Of a DNA stretch of 64,000 nucleotides, positions 20,201 through 28,448 are shown one piece after another. Each line of letters starts with the position of its first letter. Positions within the stretch are counted from its first letter, which is position 1. Both the position numbers and the translations under genes were made by a program. The notes below the pieces were generated by a model that was not told the DNA's origin, did no database searches, and worked only from the letters and a program-made list of their open reading frames with translations. Source of the stretch: Piromyces finnis (taxonomy: Eukaryota; Neocallimastigomycota; Neocallimastigomycetes; Neocallimastigales; Neocallimastigaceae); the NCBI GenBank assembly GCA_002104945.1, contig MCFH01000019.1:714501-778500 (forward strand), written 5' to 3'.

Positions 20201-20587
20201 GGAAATAGCCCAATATGCTGGTTATCCAAGAAACAAACTTGTGTGGCAACATCTACCGCTGAGGCTGAGTACATTAGTACGTCCATGAATACGAAGAAAA
20301 TCTTATGGATCAAAAACATGGTGGACGAAATTTTTAATTACAACAAAAATATAACTTTATTCACCGACAACAAAGCAAGCAAGAAAATAATAGAAAACGG
20401 TGAAATAAACACAAAGTTAAAACACATAAATATACACTACCACTTCATTATTGACAACATAGAAAAGAACAATATAAAAATCGAATATGTAAATACTAAA
20501 GAAATGTTAGCTGACCCTCTAACTAAAGATCTACCTGGTCCAAGAATGTTTGATTATACAAATAAGATATTCTTAAAGAAAATCTAA
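17240..20587 (+). CDS. copia-1 integrase(C-terminal)-reverse transcriptase-RNase H
   Basis: Continues Pol in the +1 frame; the ATG at 17240 is probably fortuitous. Integrase catalytic residues are visible in TFKTDGAKEY and NGKAERINQ. The core is followed by VFGCICYFKD and FLGFSEAHHSYIV, then about 400 residues of low-complexity Asn/Glu/Asp/Lys sequence. RT motifs: ISTKWVFAVKRD, RLVARGFRQKQG, LDIKAAYLNAPL, ALYGLKQSGRQW and LYVDDMVI (nt about 19660). RNase H: GYTDSDYGG, STAEAEYIS and LFTDNKAS; it ends with MLADPLTKDLPG as in Ty1/copia. Complete apart from the split. Confidence 0.93.
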   Translation: MNTQENSGFILKSRSEAPDIIIEFLKNANNTFDKYKVKTFKTDGAKEYNSSKVIKYCKENGISKINSPPYIHELNGKAERINQTIQNSAKTLLYWAKLSEDFWSFAVKYSCYIYNKIPHQGNDNLIPDEVFTNEEADLKYLKVFGCICYFKDYSLKKSKFAPNSKEGIFLGFSEAHHSYIVMEICGDKLKIHYSREIECCEDKPAHYNYKNKNINDPYFSFNDSYNINNYDRKDPSESSKNNNNTDTNSIINKENNNTERTTSKKMVNIHSNNNDEEEIEKEEIEKEEVEEEMVEEGNNNNMDEDPAYENTKYKDEEITTKEKEETNIRTNINSKMEENSKNNLNSNLKSDTQTNNKNNNSNSKFNKNKFTNDILKVLEEIANDNCNFEKKNYKISNNIDENNKYQYPVTPGPDYVCYGNTLADKNKNEIIKNPEYYKNSPTEYSTTENISYTKNTGENTTEYPNTDHSEKNFINKNFSKIQIKNEDILLDDKPNNPRHNSSKNSNVTQDNSIYSDNIHINDTKNLNSKISDSPDMTRDSHSYISDDNKSMDDPDPNLEDENDIMDDIMTDKSDDSYHPERKRPCSPTSLNNSSTPKKHKNKFIATVFTDAPTTYKEAMSCTNSKYWKAAIQDELNNLYSNKIMSLVKNIPKNKNIISTKWVFAVKRDSNNNIVRFKARLVARGFRQKQGIDFDLTYSPTLNIDSLKFIIAIAAKFKWDIYQLDIKAAYLNAPLDTDIYTTIPLGDSNFGGGYWKLNKALYGLKQSGRQWNKTIDKFLKNNNFKPLKSEPCIYTLKENKYVKCIIGLYVDDMVIIGKTNTIERVISKIKSRFKISNSGPISYILGIKIEKKGSKYIISQENYINNVLQRFHMENVRRRNTPCTTTDKNTSNNNQFDKTKYKSAIGALIYLSKCTRPDIAFAVNKAARKSENPTVSDWNTIVNIFRYISTTKHYKIEYSGEGKIQGYTDSDYGGAEDFKSTSGGIILMGNSPICWLSKKQTCVATSTAEAEYISTSMNTKKILWIKNMVDEIFNYNKNITLFTDNKASKKIIENGEINTKLKHINIHYHFIIDNIEKNNIKIEYVNTKEMLADPLTKDLPGPRMFDYTNKIFLKKI

Positions 20588-20590
20588 TTT

Positions 20591-20599
20591 GAGGGGGAG
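20591..20599 (+). promoter_or_regulatory. copia-1 polypurine tract
   Basis: GAGGGGGAG lies directly before the TG of the 3' LTR, as required for plus-strand priming. Copia-2 has GAGGGGAAG in the same place. Confidence 0.85.
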
Positions 20600-20869
20600 T
20601 GTGAACATTTATGGACACATAATTTTATTTATCTATATCATATATTTATTACACACGTGACTATTTTATAAAAACATAAACATGTATTAAAAGTGTTGTA
20701 AACGTAATGTCTACGTGTTGTAGAGAAAGTTATTTTTTATTTATTTTATTTTATTTTTTATGGTCACATGACCTTACATCTCATTATATAACTGTAATAT
20801 TTACAATGTAACTTTTTCTCTTTGTTAACCTTATTAATAAAATTATTTATTAATTAAATTTATTTCACA
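20600..20869 (+). repeat. copia-1 3' LTR (270 bp)
   Basis: Same start, end and length as the 5' LTR and apparently identical. Followed by the target duplication ATCAC. Confidence 0.93.
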
Positions 20870-21601
20870 ATCACAATAATAATATTCAAAATATTTTAAA
20901 TATATTTATGCTGTATTAATATGTTTATATGTTTTTAGTAAACGAAAGATAATATATATTATTGATTTTTATGTATAAAGATATTTTTAGTTTTTAATTG
21001 TGTATTTATAATTATAAACTTTTATTTTCTGTTTTTTCTTTCTAACTTTTATTCATATAAAAATTATATATAATTGTTAATAGAATTAATTGTTTTTTGT
21101 TAAATGTTACATATATTTTTTTAATATATATTTAACTCAACCATAATTCCTATATTTTTTTTATTTAACTTCCGAGTGCATTTCTCCCATCAATTGAAGT
21201 TAGTCCCAATGGTGGTTCTTAGAGAAACGTTGGCTCATTCCTATTGCTAGGTGGTTGTGACCCTCCTGGTCTGTCATACTGTTTCTTCAGCTTCGACGCT
21301 CACTTAATCCATGTACATTAGATGCATGTCGTTGTACGATATTTCACAACTACAATACTAAGCCTCTTATAGTCAATTTTGATCACGTGTCAACCGCCCC
21401 CTAATGTTTACACTTAAATTGATTAAGGAATATTATGTGTTTTTGGCATTAACCTAAGTCACCACTTATTAAATTCTAATTTGGAATGTATCATGATAAA
21501 AAAAAAAAAAAGACATACAGTAAAAGCAATAATTATATTGAAATTACATCACATCTTATTTTTGTGGTGAATAATGATGAATTCTTATAATATTTATTAA
21601 T
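20870..21601. other. Spacer between copia-1 and gypsy, with a GC-richer island
   Basis: AT-rich except 21165-21415, which has near-balanced composition with words such as CCCTCCTGGTCTG, CTTCGACGCTC, CACGTG and CCGCCCCC. It has no long ORF on either strand. On the minus strand it starts TGTAAACATTAGGGGGCGG, reminiscent of the TGTGAACATT start of the copia-1 LTR, so a solo or truncated LTR of another family is possible. Identity unknown. Confidence 0.4.
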
Positions 21602-22204
21602 TGTAAAGATATCAAACGCCTCTGTTTGATATCTTTAATGTAACTTAAGCCACAAGTATTATTGTTTAAGTTACACAAATTATATTCAGAAAAAGAAAAT
21701 GAGACATAATTTATTTATTAATAATTAAAGTTTAAAACAAAATAAATTATTAATTTATTTTTAATGTTTAACAAGTAAATTAATATTCTCAATTTAAATC
21801 CCTAGTTTTAGTATTGTTTTTTTTAGAAATAGATAAATAATAAATGATTAATATATCAATAATACATGGGCACATATTCAAATTAAATAGTACTTAATTT
21901 GAATTGCCAATTGTATTTTACTAAAAATAGTTATAGTTTAAATATTTATTAATAATTAAGATTTTAGTGTAGATTTTAAATAATAATATATAAGAAATAA
22001 ATAGTTATAATATAATATAAATGTATTTAGGAAAAATATAAATAGAAGATATTTTTCATCATTTTATCGATGTAATTGTTATTATTAAAATTCTATTATA
22101 ATAAAAGATATTTTTAATAAAACAATTTTTTATTTTTATTTTAAATTTAGTGTTATTGTAATAGAATAGATATCCTAATCTATTCTTTCTGTGTCGACTT
22201 TACA
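21602..22204 (+). repeat. gypsy 5' LTR (603 bp)
   Basis: Starts TGTAAAGATATCAAACGCC and ends GTCGACTTTACA. It opens with a GATATCAAAC..GTTTGATATC inverted repeat. A TATAAATA box at 22037-22044 precedes the inferred transcript start at 22072. Confidence 0.94.
22037..22082 (+). promoter_or_regulatory. gypsy LTR core promoter and inferred transcript start (R)
   Basis: TATAAATA at 22037-22044. About 35 bp further, at 22072-22082, GTAATTGTTAT is the exact reverse complement of the 11 nt following the LTR. In Tf1-type elements the first 11 nt of the mRNA pair with the PBS, so this fixes the likely start of R at 22072. The equivalent in the 3' LTR is 27721-27731. Confidence 0.7.
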
Positions 22205-22215
22205 ATAACAATTAC
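22205..22215 (+). promoter_or_regulatory. gypsy primer binding site, Tf1-style self-priming
   Basis: ATAACAATTAC starts at the base after the LTR and is perfectly complementary to 22072-22082. No tRNA 3' end (which would give TGG first) fits. This is the arrangement of self-primed Tf1/sushi elements. Confidence 0.75.
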
Positions 22216-22255
22216 CTAACTACTTCAAGAGTACGTTAGGATATCTACTACTGTC

Positions 22256-22378
22256 AGAAGAAGAATTTATAGAAGAACTTGGTTGCTACCATAGAAGAAG
22301 AATCTACCGAAGTACTTGGTTGCTACCACAGAAGAAGAATTTATAGAAGAACTTGGTTGCTACCATAGAAGAAGAATT
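22256..22378 (+). repeat. gypsy leader tandem repeat, 37-bp units
   Basis: Three full units (22256, 22293, 22330) and a partial fourth, each AGAAGAAGAAT.. ending CTTGGTTGCTACCA(T/C). They lie in the untranslated leader between PBS and gag. Role unknown; packaging or spacing is possible. Confidence 0.85.
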
Positions 22379-22522
22379 ACTGAAACAATTATAGGTTAAA
22401 CTCTGTTGCTGCCCTTGTTAAAGGAATTCTACCGAAGGAATCAATATATAGATACAAAACTTGTTCGACACTGCTTTGCAGAACGCGTTTGAATAACTTT
22501 TGTATTTAAATAGATTGTATTA

Positions 22523-22526
<4 letters not shown>

Positions 22527-22562
<36 letters not shown>
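22527..22562 (+). repeat. 36-nt A homopolymer in the gypsy leader
   Basis: Uninterrupted A run about 105 bp before the first ATG of the gag-pol frame. It may be a captured poly(A) tract or slippage product. Confidence 0.7.
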
Positions 22563-22564
<2 letters not shown>

Positions 22565-22666
22565 AAGATTACTTACTTGAAACAGTAGTAAGAAAACATT
22601 TTTTATTTTATTTAATAGTTTACGTTGGAGGCCTTAATTAGTGAGTTTGAAAGTTTAAATTTAGAG

Positions 22667-25600
22667 ATGGGTGATAGGACTGTGGATGTTTCTGGGAATT
22701 CGGGGAACATTATTAATGCTCCACCGATATTTTCTGGTAAACAAAGAGAATTGGATGGATTTTTAACCAGAGTTGAGTTGGTATTTCGTACTCGACCGAC
22801 ACTGTATAATACAGATCGAGTCAAGGTCGACTTCGTTATATCATACTTCTCTGGTAAACCTTTGGAATGGGCTTCAGTGTTGATGAAGAATAATAGTGGG
22901 GTTTTAAATCATTATGATGAATTTGTAGATAGGTTGAAGGCTAATTTTGGCAGTTATAGATACGATACCGTTGTAGCTAACGGAAAATTAGATAATCTTC
23001 GCCAAAGGAAACTTGGTCAGGTATTAGATTACATTACCGAGTTTCAACGTATTAGCCAAAATTCAAGCTTTAATGATAGCGCAAAAATCTACATGTTTCT
23101 GAAAGGTTTATTACCACCACTTAGGGAGAAGTTGGCTTTCATTGAATCAAACCCAACTTCAATTGAACAATTGATTTCTTCAACTATTTTAGTTGAAGAT
23201 ATGATGAAAAGGAATTCTTTAAGTGAATTTTATTTTAATGGTAGAAGGGCTAATGATCCTATGGATGTGGATGTATTTAAAATTAGTAGAGAGAATAAAC
23301 GCAAAAGGTATGTGAATATCCAAGGATCAAGTAAAAATTACAATGAAAACATAGACAATTTTGAAGAAGAAAAGAAAAAAGGGTTATGTTTTCTTTGTAA
23401 ACAACCGGGACATTTAAAGTTTAATTGTCCTAATAGAGTAAAGCCCAGAAAAGTGTTAAGAATTGTTAAAGAAAGGACTCCAAAAATTGTTAATCCAAAA
23501 ATTTACAAAGTTGGAGTCAAGGGAGTGAAAAGTGATTTAAACCTTGTGGACTTTTACTTGAGTACCAATGAAGTTTCGGAAGTTAAAATTAAGGTTTTAA
23601 TTGATTCCGGTTCTGAATTAAATTTCATTAATCCAAGTCTTGCTGAAGAACTTGGTATTAATTTGGAAAAAGTGGAACCATTCCGTGTTTCAGGTGTTAG
23701 TGATGGAGTTGTTAGTGTTTGGGAAAGGACTGAGAAGTGCATGCTCCGCTGCAAAAATCACTTCGAAGTAATTCAACTTTATGGATTACAAGTCCCCGGT
23801 GTTGATGTTATTCTTGGTTTGCCGTGGATAAAGAAGCATAATCCAAATGCTTTCTACGACTCTAAGAAAATCGCTTTTAGTTCTGGTTATTGTGCCAGAC
23901 ATTGTAATAAAGGCAAAAGAAAGAGAAAACCAAGAAAGAAGTCAAAGAATGATCAGTTAGATCATGATGTTCTCGACCGAAGCTTGACCAAAAAGCCGAA
24001 AGTAGATCCCTCTGTCCCAAACAATGAAGAAAAAGAATATGTTAAAGGCCGCCTTGTTAGAACTATCAATGATGAAGATGATAGCGATGATGAATATATT
24101 AGTTTTAATAAAAAAGTTAAATGTATTGTAACAAAAATTAATGAAATATGTAATAATGATAACGAATCATGTAGTAATAATGATAATGAAAAAGATATTA
24201 ATAAAGATAAATTGGTCGCCGTACCAACCCAATATTTAGAATTTAGTGAAGTGTTTAATGAAAAAAATTGTGAAGTGTTACCTCCTCATAGACCTTATGA
24301 TTGTGAAATCAAACTTAAAGATGATTCGACTTTATTTTATGGACCTTTGTATCCATTAACTGAAGTTGAAAGAGAGGAACTTAAAAAATATATTGATGAT
24401 AATTTAAATAAAGGTTTTATTAGGAAATCATCGTCTCCTGCTGGTGCCCCAATTTTATTTGTTAAAAAGAAGGATGGCTCCCTAAGACTTTGTATCGATT
24501 ATAGAAAGTTGAATGATATTACCATTCGTAATTCATATCCTTTACCTTTAATTAGTGACCTTTTGGATAGGGTGAAAAATGCTAAGATTTTTACTAAATT
24601 AGACCTTAAATCCGCTTATAATCTTGTTCGTATTAAAGAAGGTGATGAATACAAAACGGCTTTTCGTACTAGATATGGACATTTTGAATATCTGGTTATG
24701 CCTTTTGGATTAAAGAATGCTCCTGCAACTTTTCAACACTTCATTAACGATGTCCTTAGTGACTGTTTAGACGATTTTGTTATCTCATATATTGATGATA
24801 TTCTTATTTATTCTAATAATATCGAAGAACATCATGAGCATGTTAAAAAGGTACTTAAGAAACTACTTGAAAATAATCTTTATGTTAAATTAGAAAAATG
24901 TGAGTTTGATGTTGAGAAAACCACTTTTCTTGGTTATGTCATTTCAAAGGATGGATTGCAAATGGATGAAAATAAAGTTAAAGCAATTCTCGATTGGCCG
25001 GTTCCCAAGAATGTTAAAGAGGTTCAGTCTTTTATTGGTTTATGTAACTATTACAGAATTTTTATTAAAGACTTTGCTAAAATTGCAAACCCTCTTCACA
25101 AACTCACTAGAAAGAATGTTGCTTTTAACTGGGTGAAAGAAGATCAGGACGCTTTTATTTTATTAAAATCTCTGTTCACGTCAGCTCCTATTCTGAAACA
25201 TGCGGATAGTAATAAACAATTTATTGTAGAAACTGATGCTAGTAATTATGCTGTCGGTGCTATTCTCTCTCAAGAATTTGATGGCAAATTACATCCTATT
25301 GCATTTCTTTCTAAAAGTTTGACGAGTTGTCAAAGAAACTATCCTATATATGACAAGGAACTTTTTGCTATTGTAGTTGCTCTTGAAGAATGGCGTCATT
25401 ATTTAGAAGGTGCACGCCATCCGTTCATAATTTATACTGATCACAAGAATTTAACATTTCCTAGAAAACCTGAAATGTTATCTCAGAGACAAATTAGATG
25501 GAATTTGTTCTTATCCAGATTTGATTTTAAACTCATTTATAGAGCTGGAAAGAAATCCGGTAAGCCTGATATCCTGTCTCGTAGAAGTGACCATTTAGAG

Positions 25601-27214
25601 AATAATATTAATTCTGATGTTTCTTGTCTTACTATTTCGTTTCATCATAGCGATAACAAACCGTTAATCGATTCTATTTTATTAGAACTTAAAAATGACG
25701 ATTTGTATAATTCTATTGTCCAATTTAAAATGAATGGTTCTGCATGTAATGCACCTATTAAAAATATTGATAAAGTTATTATTGATAACGAGGGATTTTT
25801 GTTATATAATAATCTTATTTATGTTCCTAAATCTCTTAGGACAAGAGTTTTGGAACTTCATCATGATTCTGTTGCTGCTGGTCATTTCGGTATTAAGAAA
25901 ACCACTGAACTGATTTCCAGAAACTTTTGGTGGCCAAGGTTTCATTCAGACGTTAAATCTTTTATCAAATCTTGCGTGACTTGTTGCAAATCCAAAGTCC
26001 CCAGACATAAGCCTTATGGATTGTTATCCCCTTTGGACACTCCCAGTAGGCCCTGGTCTGATATTTCTATTGATTTTATTGTTGATCTTCCTAAGTCCAG
26101 AGATATGACAACTCTCATGGTTGTTGTCGATAGATTTACTAAATTTGCTCACGCCATTCCTTTACGTTGTCTTCCTACTGCTTCAATTGCTGCTGATGCT
26201 TTTATTGCTAATGTCTTCCGTTTGCATGGTCTTCCTGATTCCATCATTTCTGATAGAGGCTCGCAATTTACTTCTGACTTTTGGTCAAGACTTTGTGACC
26301 TTCTTAATATCAATCATTCATTATCAACTGCCAACCATCCGCAGACAGATGGTCAAACGGAGAGGGTGAACGGCATATTAGAACAATATTTCCGTTGTTT
26401 TATAAATAAAAAGCAGAATAACTGGGTTGATCTTATCCCATTTGCTGAATTTGCATATAATAATACTTTACAACAATCTATAAATCAATCTCCATTCTTT
26501 GCTAATTATGGTTTTCATCCAAAGTTCAGCTTAGAAATTCCAGCTAATGATAGACCTAGTAGAGCTGAACAAAGAGTAATTGATATGAATGAAAACTTTA
26601 AATTATTAAAAGAAAACTTAGAAAAAGCAAAAGAAACATATAAGAAATATGCCGATATGAAGAGAATGATTCCCCCGGAGTTCGAAGTGGGAAAGAAGGT
26701 ATGGTTATTGAAAGATTCTCCTGGAACTAACCTAAAGAGAAAATTAGCACCTCAAATGCTTGGCCCATTTGAGATAATTGGAAAAGTTAGTTCTCTCGCT
26801 TTCAAATTGAAACTTCCAAAGACAATGAGATGTCATCCAGTCTTTCATGTTTCATTGTTAGAACCATACTTTGAAAACAAGTTTAACGACAGGTCTAATC
26901 GTAGGAAGAGGAACATTCACCTTAACACAGATTTAATTGAAAAAATTCCAGAGAAAATTGAAAAGATGAAATCTGTTAATGGTGAAACATTTTATAAGTT
27001 ATCATGGAAAGGATTTGACAAATCCACTTGGATTTCTGAAGATCAGATTCCAGATAAACAATTAATACAAGAGTTTGAAAGAAACTCTAAAAAGTCAAAA
27101 TATAAGTCGAACGACTCCTCCATGAAAATTAGAAAGAATAAAGTTGGTAATCTAATCAAGCACAGATACCAACCATTTGTAATTGAAATTCCTTCGAGAA
27201 AAGATTCCTTATAA
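22667..27214 (+). CDS. gypsy Gag-Pol polyprotein with chromodomain (single ORF)
   Basis: The first in-frame ATG is at 22667 (MGDRTVDVSG); the frame is open from 22619, with TTG at 22625. About 1515 aa. In order: Ty3-type Gag (SGKPLEWASV); CCHC knuckle CFLCKQPGHLKFNC; aspartic protease VLIDSGSELNFI; RT with LRLCIDYRKLND, TKLDLKSAYNLV, VMPFGLKNAPATFQ and catalytic YIDDILIY; RNase H (ETDASNYAVGAIL, IYTDHKNLTF); integrase with the HHCC finger (HHDSVAAGHFG.. CVTCCK) and D-D-E core (DFIVDLPKS, SDRGSQFTSDFW, GQTERVNGILEQ); then a GPY/F-like PQMLGPFEI and a chromodomain (FYKLSWKGFDKSTWISE). All catalytic residues look intact. The chromodomain is expected to steer integration to modified chromatin. 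Confidence 0.95.
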   Translation: MGDRTVDVSGNSGNIINAPPIFSGKQRELDGFLTRVELVFRTRPTLYNTDRVKVDFVISYFSGKPLEWASVLMKNNSGVLNHYDEFVDRLKANFGSYRYDTVVANGKLDNLRQRKLGQVLDYITEFQRISQNSSFNDSAKIYMFLKGLLPPLREKLAFIESNPTSIEQLISSTILVEDMMKRNSLSEFYFNGRRANDPMDVDVFKISRENKRKRYVNIQGSSKNYNENIDNFEEEKKKGLCFLCKQPGHLKFNCPNRVKPRKVLRIVKERTPKIVNPKIYKVGVKGVKSDLNLVDFYLSTNEVSEVKIKVLIDSGSELNFINPSLAEELGINLEKVEPFRVSGVSDGVVSVWERTEKCMLRCKNHFEVIQLYGLQVPGVDVILGLPWIKKHNPNAFYDSKKIAFSSGYCARHCNKGKRKRKPRKKSKNDQLDHDVLDRSLTKKPKVDPSVPNNEEKEYVKGRLVRTINDEDDSDDEYISFNKKVKCIVTKINEICNNDNESCSNNDNEKDINKDKLVAVPTQYLEFSEVFNEKNCEVLPPHRPYDCEIKLKDDSTLFYGPLYPLTEVEREELKKYIDDNLNKGFIRKSSSPAGAPILFVKKKDGSLRLCIDYRKLNDITIRNSYPLPLISDLLDRVKNAKIFTKLDLKSAYNLVRIKEGDEYKTAFRTRYGHFEYLVMPFGLKNAPATFQHFINDVLSDCLDDFVISYIDDILIYSNNIEEHHEHVKKVLKKLLENNLYVKLEKCEFDVEKTTFLGYVISKDGLQMDENKVKAILDWPVPKNVKEVQSFIGLCNYYRIFIKDFAKIANPLHKLTRKNVAFNWVKEDQDAFILLKSLFTSAPILKHADSNKQFIVETDASNYAVGAILSQEFDGKLHPIAFLSKSLTSCQRNYPIYDKELFAIVVALEEWRHYLEGARHPFIIYTDHKNLTFPRKPEMLSQRQIRWNLFLSRFDFKLIYRAGKKSGKPDILSRRSDHLENNINSDVSCLTISFHHSDNKPLIDSILLELKNDDLYNSIVQFKMNGSACNAPIKNIDKVIIDNEGFLLYNNLIYVPKSLRTRVLELHHDSVAAGHFGIKKTTELISRNFWWPRFHSDVKSFIKSCVTCCKSKVPRHKPYGLLSPLDTPSRPWSDISIDFIVDLPKSRDMTTLMVVVDRFTKFAHAIPLRCLPTASIAADAFIANVFRLHGLPDSIISDRGSQFTSDFWSRLCDLLNINHSLSTANHPQTDGQTERVNGILEQYFRCFINKKQNNWVDLIPFAEFAYNNTLQQSINQSPFFANYGFHPKFSLEIPANDRPSRAEQRVIDMNENFKLLKENLEKAKETYKKYADMKRMIPPEFEVGKKVWLLKDSPGTNLKRKLAPQMLGPFEIIGKVSSLAFKLKLPKTMRCHPVFHVSLLEPYFENKFNDRSNRRKRNIHLNTDLIEKIPEKIEKMKSVNGETFYKLSWKGFDKSTWISEDQIPDKQLIQEFERNSKKSKYKSNDSSMKIRKNKVGNLIKHRYQPFVIEIPSRKDSL

Positions 27215-27238
27215 ATTAATCTCGCAGGAGCTCGACTT

Positions 27239-27250
27239 AGAGAGAGAGAT
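27239..27250 (+). promoter_or_regulatory. gypsy polypurine tract
   Basis: AGAGAGAGAGAT directly before the 3' LTR TG. Confidence 0.7.
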
Positions 27251-27853
27251 TGTAAAGATATCAAACGCCTCTGTTTGATATCTTTAATGTAACTTAAGCC
27301 ACAAGTATTATTGTTTAAGTTACACAAATTATATTCAGAAAAAGAAAATGAGACATAATTTATTTATTAATAATTAAAGTTTAAAACAAAATAAATTATT
27401 AATTTATTTTTAATGTTTAACAAGTAAATTAATATTCTCAATTTAAATCCCTAGTTTTAGTATTGTTTTTTTTAGAAATAGATAAATAATAAATGATTAA
27501 TATATCAATAATACATGGGCACATATTCAAATTAAATAGTACTTAATTTGAATTGCCAATTGTATTTTACTAAAAATAGTTATAGTTTAAATATTTATTA
27601 ATAATTAAGATTTTAGTGTAGATTTTAAATAATAATATATAAGAAATAAATAGTTATAATATAATATAAATGTATTTAGGAAAAATATAAATAGAAGATA
27701 TTTTTCATCATTTTATCGATGTAATTGTTATTATTAAAATTCTATTATAATAAAAGATATTTTTAATAAAACAATTTTTTATTTTTATTTTAAATTTAGT
27801 GTTATTGTAATAGAATAGATATCCTAATCTATTCTTTCTGTGTCGACTTTACA
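27251..27853 (+). repeat. gypsy 3' LTR (603 bp)
   Basis: Same length, start and end as the 5' LTR. Followed by TTAAT. Confidence 0.94.
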
Positions 27854-27858
27854 TTAAT

Positions 27859-28154
27859 ATTTTAAATATTATTATTATTTAAAAAAAATTGAATTTAATA
27901 TAGAGTTTAAATTCAAGTTATTTTATATTTCAATATTATTTATAATGTTGTTTATTATTTTAAACCATCTCTCTATTAAATATTATTATTATATTATCTA
28001 TATATGATACTTTATTATTTTCTTTTTCCATTTATGTCTTTTAACGTTTTTAAAGTATAGTTATTTAAACGCCTAATTATATCTTCTTTATTTTTTTTTT
28101 TTTTAAAAAAAAGGTAATTCTTAATCTAAAATAAAATATTAACTAATAGTTTTA
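27859..28154. other. AT-rich spacer between gypsy and copia-2
   Basis: Short host remnant separating two retrotransposons. No features seen. Confidence 0.5.
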
Positions 28155-28159
28155 TATAT

Positions 28160-28433
28160 TGAAAGAATAGAATTTAGCTAGAACTTAAATTACTAATAAA
28201 AATTTATATTACTAATATTAAACTTTAATTAATAATAAAATTATAATGTAATTACTAATGTAATGTTTCTTAGAATAATCGTAACATATAGTATTACTAA
28301 TTTACATTAGCCACATACTTTAGTATAAAAAGGAATTTGTAAATGTATTATTAAAATCTTTGTAATTACCTTTATTAAATTAAATTTAATAAACATAATA
28401 AATAAACTTTATTAAACCTAAATTTACTTTTCA
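28160..28433 (+). repeat. copia-2 5' LTR (274 bp)
   Basis: TGAAAGAATAGAATTTAGC to TTTACTTTTCA. Contains a TATAAAAAGG TATA box at about 28324. Identical by eye to the 3' LTR. Confidence 0.93.
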
Positions 28434-28448
28434 GATTAAGAGTCTCAA
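28434..28448 (+). promoter_or_regulatory. copia-2 primer binding site, tRNA-Lys(CUU) anticodon-half type
   Basis: GATTAAGAGTCTCAA abuts the LTR; its last A is also the first base of the gag ATG at 28448. Same 15 nt as in copia-1. Confidence 0.7.

Larger units (their letters stand above)
14980..20869 (+). mobile_element. Ty1/copia LTR retrotransposon (copia-1), young but pol-frameshifted
   Basis: Complete 5890-bp element: two 270-bp LTRs, tRNA-type PBS, gag-protease-integrase frame, integrase-RT-RNase H frame, purine-rich tract, and a perfect 5-bp target duplication ATCAC (14975-14979 and 20870-20874). The LTRs look identical, implying recent insertion. Domain order PR-IN-RT-RH defines Ty1/copia. 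A single reading-frame break in the integrase core (near 17240-17286) is the only visible damage. A very long acidic Asn/Glu/Asp-rich linker (nt about 17900-19000) separates integrase from RT. Confidence 0.95.
21602..27853 (+). mobile_element. Ty3/gypsy chromovirus-type LTR retrotransposon, intact
   Basis: 6252-bp element with 603-bp LTRs, a self-priming PBS, one uninterrupted Gag-Pol frame with a C-terminal chromodomain, a purine-rich tract and a perfect 5-bp target duplication TTAAT (21597-21601 and 27854-27858). Domain order PR-RT-RH-IN-chromodomain places it in the chromoviruses; the single ORF and self-primer resemble Tf1/sushi. The LTRs appear near-identical and the ORF is undamaged, so it may be competent. 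Confidence 0.95.
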
